This document shows positions 50,471-61,473 of a DNA stretch of 64,000 bases, one piece after another; within the stretch, counting starts at the first letter, position 1, and every line of letters starts with the position of its first letter. Origin of the DNA: Amblyornis subalaris (lineage: Eukaryota > Chordata > Aves > Passeriformes > Ptilonorhynchidae); NCBI GenBank assembly GCA_018881555.1, contig JACAXG010000308.1, positions 1,367 through 65,366 of the forward strand. The letters run 5' to 3'. The notes below the pieces were generated by a model that searched no databases, was not told the DNA's origin, and saw nothing but the letters and a program-made list of their open reading frames with translations. The translations under genes were made by a program, and so were the position numbers.

Positions 50471-53400
50471 GGGTGCAGCTGCTAGGGAGCCTCGGTCCAG
50501 CTCAGGTGGTGTGAGAGTGTCAGAGTGGTCCTGGATGCTCAGAGAGGGAAGTTTCCTTAACAAGCTCTTCCCAGAGCTTGTCTGAGCTTCCTCTGCTTCT
50601 GAAGCACTTCTGGTGCCTCTCTTTACAATGGCCTATTCTATGTTTTATTTGTAGCACCTGCTTTCATTCAAATAAGAAAATCATATAATGGCATCCCTCA
50701 AGAGAAATATGGATCTTTCAGCCAGGTTCTGGCTTTACAGAGGACAGCACTCACCTCTTTTGGTATAGTTTGGTGATTGGGAGGGCTCCTTTTAGATCTC
50801 TAATACTTCACATTCTTACAGCAACTTGTAAAGGGCTGAGCAGATGGCTGTGGGGTGACTGGGGCGTGATGCAATGCCAGAGGTGGCACCAAAGGAGCTC
50901 CCCGTGTATTGGCAGAGGTGTTCAGCCTCCATGTTCCAGGTTTCTCTTCCCAAGTCTGGCCTCTAACTAGAAGAGAAACACTGAGCTCCTCTTCTGAGTA
51001 TTTCAAAACGTGTGACCCCTGGGAGGGATGGGGACGGCCCTCTGCCAGGCAGAACAGCAACAACATGGGTCAGCCTTAAATGGTTTCACATCTGCTTGTA
51101 TTTGTTGCTTTTTGCACTTCTTGAGAAAAGATTCCCCTTGACCTTTAAATCAATCCCAGCTCTTCACTTTTTATGCAAAGTGAGCAGGTGTGAGTAGAGG
51201 TCACTGAGCTCTGAAGCCTGCCTTTCTCTCCTGGGCTGAGATCTGCTTACCGTGGTTTCTGCACAGGTTGTCTCTTGCTAATGTTTGTACTGAGTCTGCT
51301 GCTCTGGCATGTCTATGGACTGCTCTGTACAGTGCAAGCTGCTTCTACTCATAAAATGCAAGCAGAGAAGCTCAATTCCTTTGTTATTCACCAGCCATGT
51401 GCTCCTTTTAAGGCTTGAGTGAGATAAAGATTCCTCATAACATTTATGTGCAAAAGTGAATTTTTATTCAAAACATGCCATCAGGTTTGATTTTTTCATA
51501 AACAGTTGCTACAACCAAAATTCATTTAAAGGTCTTATATAATCTNTAGTCCATGAATAAACCTTTGGGCTGGAAAGCAGTGAACTGCTAGAAAGAATGG
51601 CATTTCTACACCGATGGTTAAAGTCTAATCACACCTCCCAAAGCCAACAATTTCTGACAGAACAGCAAGTTCATTTTCCTGAAGACACACAGTTGATAAA
51701 TATCACGTGCTGTTGGCTAATGTAATAATACTTCAACTTCTGAAAACCTTTAAAGTTCAATATAGCCAAAAAGACTGTGCNTCAGATGCAGGATTGGGAT
51801 TCTTTCTCAATCTCCAATTGTACCGAAAAACCCCATCCCATACAAGAACTTGGACTGTCAACATCCCATAAGAGTAACGATGAAAAACATGCTGCAAACT
51901 GGTGTTTCTGTTCATGTCCTTGTCCCGTTTTGCTTTTTTTTTTTCTATTTTAAGGGGCTTAGATACAGCATCTGCCCAGTTATTGCTGCAGTGTAAACAC
52001 GCAAGCCACCACTGGGATTCAAATGTGAAATGTCTGGGTGACAATATGGAAACTTCTGCAATGTCTTATCCACAGATAGTTGTCCTACAGCTGTAATTCA
52101 ATTTGTAGTTTGTGTATTTTGTCTTGAAATCAATGCCTGAATTTAAACCTGTCTAACTCATGAACTGCAGATGAAGGTTTCTGGGCACCTGAGCTGTGAA
52201 CCAAGCTTCNTGCTGCCCTCCATACACATCCATGTGATGCTAAGGAAAAGGTGCTGCTGGTGGCGTGGGGTTTTTCTTTAAACAGCTCTTTGCANAGGGA
52301 GGGAAGACACGAGAGGGACTCATTGCATGGTCCTACTTTGAGTTTGGAGTTTTATGAGTAAAACAAAGGTAAGGGGCTTAGGAAATTCACTGACCTTTCT
52401 GTTATTATTCTTGCTGTTTGCTTATATTTCTTCGGGCACTGGGGAAGTAGATCTCTGATGTGAGGCAATTGCTGTGAGTTTATTACTCTAATATTTCATT
52501 TTTGCTCTTTGTATGTTTTGTTATATGAAGAACTTACATAAAATTTTGAATATTGAAAGTTTAATTTAATACGTACAAGCCACTGTTCAGTCACTTGCTG
52601 TTAACTTGTATTTGCATCCTTCCTGCTGGTCTGGCTCCGTTGGAGATCCTTCTCTGTTCATTTTTATAAGGTCTCATTCAATAGAGGATGTTTAGGAAAT
52701 TATTCTGTAGCCATAGTGGCTGGCTTTCTGTTTCTTCTTATTTCTCCTTTCTAAACTTGGCCTTATTGTTGGCTTTATCTCTTTGAATTTCAAAAAGACA
52801 TTTTGAATTATTCTCNCGTTGTATTTTAAATAGGTTAATTACTAGGTAGCACGCAGAACACCTCCTTAGTGTGACAGGCTATTTCCATCTGTCTAATCCG
52901 TATTAGAGTTTGCACTCTTGGGTCAGCAATGGCCTATCCATGGTGTTAGTTGTATCAACAAATACTTAGAAAATCTCAGCTTTTCAGTACAGATTCAGAG
53001 CCAGGTGGCTTCTACNGCCTGTATTTGTTTGCTGGATAAATTCATCTGGACACGTGGTTGTGCTCACTAAAGGAAATGTGTCTGGNATAGAGAGCAAATG
53101 AAAAGTGAGNGATGACCACTGAGTCTTTAATATTGCCCCTGACTATTGTCTGTGGACATCAGGAAAGCAAGCCGATAAATCTTGCTATTCCAGTCCCACT
53201 TGCTAATGGCACATTTCCAACTCTGCAGCAGTGCAGACCAGCGTGCTGCCAGTGCTGACAGCAGCAGCAACCACTGCTGTGCCTCTGAGCAAACTGCCGA
53301 GGCTCCCGGTTCCAGGTTTCTCTGCTTGCCTCGAGCACCATCATCCTCCCGTTGGAATCCGACTGCGTGCCCCTGCCTGAAGAACAGGAGGTTTCGTGAC

Positions 53401-53766
53401 TGGCTCTGTTAAACACTCCTTGTTCCTGAGACACTGGNAGGTGAGTCAGATGTCACTGTCTGGCTCTTTTAGTGAGGGGACTGAGAAGAAAGGTTTGAGT
53501 GCTTTGCCCTCATCACTCCCCTACTTTAAAGTGTTACCTTTGTTGTCTACCACTAGGATTTCTCGAACCACTCCCCACGAATAAGTTCCTTTGCTCCATT
53601 GACTTACAATTCAGACACAGTTTGCATTGAAAAGAATTCAGTGGTTTGCTAAGGAATTAACTGGTTTTGAAACCAAAAAGCTAAAAAAATGAGAATATGC
53701 TTGCTCAAAGACTCGCTGAGACTGTGTTGCAGCCATTCATACCCTTCTGTGCTCTTTGTCAGTATG

Positions 53767-53802
53767 TGTTTTGTTTGCAATAGGTGTTTTGTTTGCAATA
53801 GG
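53767..53802. repeat. 18-bp exact tandem duplication
   Basis: TGTTTTGTTTGCAATAGG occurs twice head to tail with no mismatch. The exact identity suggests a recent slippage or duplication event. Confidence 0.9.
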
Positions 53803-54571
53803 TGTGAACTGTGCTATCAGTCGGTGCTGAAGGTCAGTATTTGTGGTGAGTGTTGCTGCTTTAGTGCCATTTTCTTTCAGCATTACAGTGTGAAAGGATT
53901 GNTCTGGTTTTGAACCTNGCTGAGAAAGACCTGGAACACTGACATAGCTGATAGCTCCCTTGTTGTCAGGTTTTATTAAGTGCAGGAGGTGGCTGCTCTC
54001 CTGTGCCTGAGGAAGGTCTGGAGCTATTGCCAGCACTTACTGAGATAACAATCCGTGCAACAAATAGCTACAGAGAGGGCAACATATGGATTAAAGATGT
54101 GACAGGTACCTTATTTATATGTCAAAACGGACAGGCCTTAAAGGTTGATTTAGCTGCTTTGGATTGGGCTTGGCTGAATTCCAATTAATGCCCCTTTATT
54201 AAAATTATGTCACTCTTGTAAAATAAGATGACTTTTTCTGGGCTCAATCCTTCTAATGACTACATAGTCAAGCAATCAGATATCAGTGGAAATACCAATA
54301 AAATATAAAACTGGTAATACCCAAGGATTTGTGAGATTATTGGTAATATAATAGGAGCTTATATATTCAATGGAAAAAAAAAACATATTAATACTGTGAA
54401 CCAGTAGGATTTTAGGAATGAGTAGGAAGTATGACCAGGTATTTTTTACATTGATGTGATATAAAATGCATGTCNGCAAAAGTTATTATCAAATGGGCTG
54501 AAGTGTCTATCTAATTCACATAACTTTTCCACGTCATCATGACCTTAGTGGTTTTGTTGTTCTGTTCTTGA

Positions 54572-54587
54572 TATCCTATATAGGATA
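54572..54587. repeat. 16-bp perfect palindrome
   Basis: TATCCTATATAGGATA equals its own reverse complement. A partial direct repeat of its flank (CTTGATAT...) occurs 20-25 bases later. Confidence 0.8.
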
Positions 54588-56573
54588 GTCTTGATATAGG
54601 ACAGACTAGGAATTCGGGAAATATAAAGGAGTAGCTTGGTAAAAATGTGCTGAAATATGAAAAATGCAATTCTTGAGCCTGTTAAAATAGAACCCTTTCT
54701 GGTGATCTCAGCAGGACCATTGTTTTTAAATATTTCCCTCTAATGCTGTTTTTCTCTTTGGAGTCAGTGTTTTATTGTAGTTGTTTAAAACAATAAACTC
54801 AGGTGAAAATGCTGATGCAGGACAGCATGTGCACTGCCAGTGCAGGGAGAGTAGACTGGGGTGTTCCATTAACCCTGCAGCTGTAATTTAAAGCAGGGCA
54901 TACAGCAGATGTGCTTTATGCNTAACTCCTTCCCTCGCGCAGGGCTGGTGCTCCTATTCCTGAGCAGAAATGGGAAGTGGAAGGTCCATTCTATTAACGC
55001 TGCTAATTGGTTATTTAATACTTGTGAAACNCAAAGTCACGTGAATTATTACCCACACTGTCAGCAATAATGCGAAGCCAGAAACAGTGTCTGACTTGCA
55101 CAGAGAGCAATGAGCAGCTACTCCCAAATTACGAATAACCGGGAGAAAAACGATCCAAAGAACCATTTCTGTGCTTGAAGGGGATGCACGTGCTGTGCAC
55201 CTGGATCCTGGTGACNGAGGAGTGCGGCAGGAGGTCCGTGGCACGGGTGCCAAGTCTCTCTCTGGGGCTCGTGAGGGCCTTTGGAGCTGCTCGTCCCTCT
55301 GATGGAGGGTGGTGCTCTGGTGACCTCCTCTCACCTGCCCCCACGGCTGGAAGCTGCTGTGGCAGCAGGTGAGTAATGACTTTTGCGTTTCAAGACAGAC
55401 CTGGGAAGAGATGGCCTTGTGCAGTTCTGTGGAAATGTGCCTCCAAAAGACCATGAAAGGCCCCCAAAGTAATCCCTGCAGTGGGTCTCCCCTGCAGGGG
55501 TGCCCCTGCTGATTCCCAGTGCCTGGAAAGCAGGACTCCTTTGGCTTTGAAGATATGGAGAGATTTGCTCTTTGTCTCCTGTCTTCTCTCCTGGCCACCA
55601 GACCTGTCCAGTTGAAGAACACATTTTCCAAGCACAGTCTTTACGCTGCAGGGTTTCCTCTGTAGTTCTGGCTTTCATGTGACTTTTATTATTAATTGCT
55701 TTAANCCAAAGGAAGAAAAGAAAGGGAAGAAAATCAGCAATATATGGAAGAGTATAATGAGAATAGAAAGCAGAAGCATTTGCAGGAGGGAANGTGAGCT
55801 ACTGAAGAAAGTAATAAAAGGAAAGTTATATTTTTTTCCCCCAAGATGTCCTAAGAAAAAAGCTGTCCTTTTTTAATTCACNGTGGCAGCATTTCCTTAT
55901 GAGTTTTTAGTGAAATGCTTTCTGATGTTGCTCTAGTTGGAGTAACTAAGGNCTATGGTAGGGAATTCCGGGTGATATAGGTATCACTTCTTGTAACTTA
56001 TGAAATGAATTGAACAATGGATGATTTTGAGATTAAAATCAAAGCATCCTTTGATTTCCCTTGTATGATATTTTCTATGTCTGTGGTGCTGTGTGCCTGT
56101 ACATAATGCAGAACTACATAAGAAGGGTAAGTGATCTGCTTGTCTTGAAAGTTTATCCAAACAATCGAAGAATCCTGATAAGAAGTTTTAATAACTTTAG
56201 TAATTACTTTATAGTGGGGGTGAATTGAGAAACAAACTCTGTAAGTGCAATTTTAGCATAATGCTGTATTCTTTCACAAATGCTGACATGCAGCTTCCAG
56301 TATTAGCAAATAATGTATTTTATTGCTCATGGTCACAATAAAAATGAAGGTATTTCTTGCCCTGATATAAAGCATTTTTTGACTTTTTTTAGTCTTTGCC
56401 ATGCTCCCAGGCTCCACTGCCCTGTTTCTGAAGACCTGGACATCAAGAGATGCCTGGAGAGGGATCCCNGATCAGCAGAAGAACACCTGAGGAGCAGCAC
56501 AAAGGAATCCCAGCCACTCCAGTCAGTTTCATCAGGGACCCCAACCTGAAGACAGCATCATGAGGGACTCTCA

Positions 56574-56730
56574 ATGCCTCTCTGCAGCACGGGCAATAAA
56601 CAGGAGGAGTCAGACTCACGTACACCTGTGGGGCTGTGCTCTTACTGGCATCGTGGAAATGTGGTGGGATGGATCCATGAGTGGAGTGTTGAAGTAGAAT
56701 GCACTGAGGATAACTTCCTTCTCCAGGTGT
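56574..56730 (+). pseudogene. CR1 ORF2 endonuclease start (broken)
   Basis: The plus-strand frame opens MPLCSTGNKQEES, matching the CR1 endonuclease start, and shifts frame before the ETWW catalytic block, where the sequence reads as EMWWDGS. The catalytic Glu codon survives as GAA/GTGGAAAT context, but the frame is broken and the protein cannot be made. It precedes the large internal deletion of this CR1. Confidence 0.6.
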
Positions 56731-57469
56731 TAGGTTGGAGCAGCCCATGGTATCANTCCAGGCTGGGGATGAGCAGATGGAGCANCCCTGCTGAGAAGGA
56801 CTTGGGGGTGCTGGTGGGTGAGACTGGACATGCCCTGGCCGTGTGCGCTGGAACCCAGAACCCAAGTGTGTCCTGGGCTGCATCAAAAAAGGTGTGACCA
56901 GCAGGCTGAGGGAGGTGATTCTCCCCCTCTGGTCTGCCCTGGTGAGACCCCGCCTGGAGTTCTGCATCCAGCTCTGGGGTCCTCAGCACAAGAAGCATGT
57001 GGAGCTCCTGGAGCAATTCCAGAGGAGGCCATGGAGATGTTCCGAGGGCTGGAGCACCTCTGCTCTGNAGCCAGGCTGGGAGAGCTGGGGATGTTCACCT
57101 GGAAAAGAAAGGGCTCCAGGGAGACCTTAGAGCCCCTTCCAGTGCCTAAAGGGGCTCCAAGAGAGCTGGAGAGGGACTTTGGGCAAGGGCCTGGAGGGAT
57201 AGGACAAGGGGGAATGGCTTCCCAGTGCCAGAGAGCAGGGTTAGATGGGATATTGGGAAGGAATTGCTCCCTGGGAGGGTGGTGAGGCCCTGGCACAGGT
57301 TTCCCAGAGAAGCTGTGGCTGCCCCTGGATCCCTGGAAGTGTCCAAGGCCAGGTTGGCCAGGGCTTGGAGCAACCTGGGATAGTGGAAAGTGTCCCTGCC
57401 CATGGCAGGGGGTGGAACGAGATGAGCTTTAAGATGCCTTCCAAGCCAAACCATTCTGGGAGTCGATGA
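56574..57469 (+). mobile_element. CR1 LINE, internally deleted, plus strand
   Basis: The copy begins with a fragment of the endonuclease start (GNKQEE at about 56592-56609, then a TGGTGGGATGGATCC phrase at about 56660 corresponding to ETWWDGS read in another frame). Near 56740 it jumps to the CR1 3' region: GAGAAGGACTTGGGGGTGCT, GGTGTGACCAGCAGG, CGCCTGGAGTTCTGCATCCA, TCTGCTCTGNAGCCAGGCTG, then GATATTGGGAAGGAATTG and a final CCATTCTGGGAGTCGATGA. The last part is the classic bird CR1 3' end; the terminal microsatellite is degraded. The linker and nearly all of the reverse transcriptase are missing, so it is not autonomous. Ambiguous bases at 56757, 56785 and 57068. Confidence 0.9.
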
Positions 57470-58482
57470 AGGTAGCATTTACTTTGTTTATTGTACAACT
57501 TTCTATTTTGATTATTAGGCAAACCTCTAAATATTTTTGCATTTCAAGTGCAATTAAGCAGGACATCTATTACATTGGGAACATGAGAAAATATTTTTAT
57601 TTTGCTGAAAAAGATTTTCTGCATATAACTAAGCCATTCTTTGCATTACCAATTGCATCTTGAGAAGTGCTCATCATTAAAGAGTCATGGATCAAGGGCC
57701 AGAGTAGTAGCTGCAGTGTGAAAGCATTTTGTCCCTGGAGCAGGAACCTGTCTGGTGTAATCACATAGCTATTGGCTCATGATGCGTTGTGTGTCCATGG
57801 CTCCAAAGGTTAATCCTGATTTTTGCAGCCCTTTCCTCTGAAACAGTCTTGGTCAATTTTTTTGCAGTAAGAAACTTGGAAAAGGTGAGCTGATGCAGGT
57901 AGCAAAAAACGAGGATTTGCTGGCTGAACTTGGTGTGAAAGCTGAGATTTAAGGCCAGGCAACTCCTACAGTACATATGGTGTCACCTTGAAAACTCATG
58001 AAATGAGAGAGAATTGGAGCTCTGGAGTAAATGCAATAATTGAACAGTTGGAGCCTGACCAGGAGTCCCACAGCTGGAAGATGGCAAGAAAATCAGGGAA
58101 TAGGGAACTCCAAAAAGGAGCTGCATCTGCCTTTGCCACAATTATATGTGCCTGGGTTGTATTCATCCCTTTTGTCATTATACACGGGACATAGTGCCAG
58201 GGATTCATTTGCTTCACTGTGGATTTTGTGTAAGTTTATTTTTCTTGTAGCTCTGAGGCATGTTAGCATATATTTATCTACAGCTTTAGTGTGAGATTAG
58301 AGAACAAAAGGGAGTTAAAAGGCACCCAAAACCAGACTAAATGCCAGAGAGTGCAACACACATTGAGAGGACTCTATGCATGATGCATTTCCTTCCAATT
58401 TAGTTGACCATCTCATCCTCATCTTGGAGAGTTTGGGGATCTAAATTAATATTTTTCATACCTAAACTAGCATATTTTCAGA

Positions 58483-58500
58483 TTGCTTGCTTGCTTGCTT
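58483..58500. repeat. TTGC microsatellite
   Basis: Four consecutive TTGC units with a partial fifth; a simple repeat. Confidence 0.8.
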
Positions 58501-59213
58501 ATTAGACCATTTTTCTTTTCCGAAGGGAAACGCCTTTCTCATACAGGATGCAGATCTTGGTAATGAAGGTCCAAGGTGTGAGTGGTGCTGGGATTCAAGG
58601 CTGTTTTTGTGAGGAATGTGCATCCTAACTGGTAGCCTGAGTGCTGTGGGTCTCTATCCAGAGTACCAGTGTGTGTCTGCACGGATTCACGCAGGCACAC
58701 GGAACGTTTGTGCTGGTGCCTGCAGAAGAGACACACAGTTTGTATTTTTGAATATAAATCTGGGATCTGAATTCCTTACACAATTGAAGAATGTAAAACA
58801 GTCTGAACTATTGGCTCTGGTTTACATGTGAAAGATTACTGTTCCTCTGCATTTTTAGCAGTTGCTTTGGAGATTTGTTTTATAGCTTTGTCACATAATT
58901 AAAAGCCTCTTGGATGGCTCCTATTCAGGACCCATGCTGTAAATTCAAATGTGTTGGAAAAGCTGTGATTTCCTGGAAGCTTTCACTTTGATCTGCTACT
59001 AAATCTGATATCCCTAGTTTGAGTCAGATTGATTAGCCACTCTCATGTCTAACTAATGCATTGAGTTAAGGATCAGAGCTAATCATTATTATCTAAGTGA
59101 GTAAAATGCACATTATCCATTACTGTGGTTGTGGTTATGATTTATGACAGACAGCCGTCAGGCAAATCAGCACATTTCTCCTGGGAAGTACAGAAATGCA
59201 CCCTTTAATTTTT

Positions 59214-59230
59214 TTGGTTGGTTGGTTGGG
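59214..59230. repeat. TTGG microsatellite
   Basis: Four TTGG units directly followed by a G run and preceded by a T run; a simple repeat. Confidence 0.8.
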
Positions 59231-61447
59231 TGTTTTTCCCCCCTGATTAGAGCAAGCTGAAGCCTTCAGCAGAGGAGCAGTGGATAAAGTGCTGGGTAAA
59301 TGGCCATTACCTTCAGGAGATGGCTCAAATTGTGAACTGTTGTTCCAAACCAAGGGAAACTCTACAGAGAATAGGGAGGGAAGATTTATTCTACCACTTG
59401 ATGTCAGTATATGCTCACTTAAAACTAGATAGAATTCTTTTTGCTTTCCAGGGAGACTTCTGGGTAAAGGCCATTTGCCACCATTGTGAGTGTTCCTTGC
59501 TGTCCAGATGTTACAGCTGCCAATTGACTGAAGAAGCAGGTAAAGAGCAGTGAAGACAATTCTCAAATGTCCCCACAAGTGCTGCCTGCTTTCCCTTGCA
59601 GAAGAGACTGCTCTTGTGTAACAGAGTCATGGTTTCTAGGCTTGGGNTGTNTGNGGGGGACTNTACAGATGGGACCTCATTACTTTTCAAGGNACTTGGA
59701 GTCATCTCAGCCACTCATTTGTTCTTTGATGCTCTGTGTTGAGAAAACTGCCTCCTCATTGAACATTATTTCTGTAGCAGCCCACTTCTTGAGGCCTGTT
59801 CTCCCATTCCTGTCCCTCCGTGGAATTGTGGTGGAGATCTTGAAAAATTCCACTCTTGCCCAATTTGACTCCTCTCCCTGCCCTCAGCTTTCCTTTTGAG
59901 TCATGACAATGCAGAAGTAGCCAGGGNGTTGGCTTTGAGCCCTCCCTGGATGTACCCCAGCAGAGGAGGCAGCTGCATCAAACATCTCGTGTCTAACCTT
60001 GGGCAATGTTCCCTCTTTGCTTTCTACAAGACTGAGTCTATCATTACAANTACTAATTGCCCTGTGAGTACTTCTCTGCTCTAAATGCTTCCTTTATTGT
60101 TAATGTGAGCAATTTCTTTGATTGTATAGTCCATTGGAAAATGAAATTGAGATTTAAACAGAAATCTATTTGGTTCTAAATAGTCTAATTTTTCTCAAAC
60201 TGAAAAGGCAGTTTTGGAATATCATTCGGTACTTGGTTGTGCGTGGAAGATGATTTTCCTGAGTCTATATGTTCACAAACTTCTATTTGCATGTCAGAAT
60301 AATTGCTTTCATAAAATTAGTACATTTGACTTGGTGCTGACCCTTAATAGTCTTTTAAATCTGCTTTAAGCCTTCTGCATCAATTGTAATAAATCACTCA
60401 TTTAAACTGGACACAATTTTAGATAGAAAACAATGTCATTCCTGGGATTTTGAAAGCTGCTGGAAGAAAAAAAAGCTATATGTGCTGCTGATACTGAACT
60501 GTATTTCACAGCTAGTCATAGCAATGTGGGACTGGGTGCCCTGTGACTTCAGAGAAACAAGATCATAGCTGGCATTGCAGCCAGCCAGGGGACTTGTAGA
60601 GACTGGAAAAATCCTAACCCTGACAATGCTCGATGTGTTATTTAAATGTTCTCAATGTAGAGTAAATATCTATAAGAAAGACCAACAAAGTAAAAATAAG
60701 CATAGGTTGTGACCTATGGTCATCCAGCCAAAACTTCTGAGTAAAACTTCCAATGTGTTTGAACCAAATGGGCACTGCAAGAGTTGACTGGCTCGGGAAA
60801 GGTATTTTAGCTCTGTTGCAGGTCTGTTTGCAAAACAGTTGCAAATCCCACGTTGTGCTTTAAAGTTAAACCCACCAAAATGCCTGGAGGATTGAAATTG
60901 GTTTTTAAAAAAAAAAAATGTATTTTTGGATACACCAGCACATGGTGATTTGTTTGGAGGCTAAAATCAAGCACACTTTGAGCATCTGTGTTGGTATGTC
61001 CGTGGCTGCAGTGGAGAGAGCCAGAAACCTGCATCACACAAATACTGCAAAATACCACCAAAATGCCTCATGCTACCCAGCCCAGACCTGCTGTGCTGGT
61101 AGGCTGTCCCAAGGCAAGGGTGAATATTCCTCCCTCATCCCTGGTAATGTTACCTCCTTTCTCCCTGCATCTGTTATGCAAAATATCCCTTTAATATAAA
61201 AGCACAAACCATTAGGTAGTCATGCTGCATTTTTCTGCTGCTCAGCTATATGCTGGCTGGTTCTTTGCTGGATGGTGGTTATGGGATATTTACTGGAACA
61301 CAACGGCACCCTGGGATTTAGAGTCAAGCTAAATTATTAGTAGTTTAGTATCTCATTATGCCTCTTTCTTCTGTGAGTCAGCACCATTTTCAAAGCACCA
61401 TCTGGCACCGTGGAACCAGCACCCCTGCCGCTGCAGGCATTATTAAC

Positions 61448-61473
61448 AATGATTGCCTGTATTGGCAATCGTT
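61448..61473. repeat. Short hairpin with 10-bp stem
   Basis: AATGATTGCC (61448-61457) pairs with GGCAATCGTT (61464-61473) with one G-T pair, around a 6-base TGTATT loop. It is too short for a microRNA precursor and no T run follows. Function unknown. Confidence 0.65.

Larger units (their letters stand above)
50471..56573. other. Unique non-coding sequence
   Basis: No gene or clear transposon is recognised. Contains an 18-bp tandem duplication at 53767-53802, a 16-bp palindrome at 54572-54587 and a GC-richer patch at 55170-55670 with a 206-codon minus-strand frame broken by ambiguous bases, judged chance. Many ambiguous bases lie in this part (52.2-56 kb). Confidence 0.5.
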
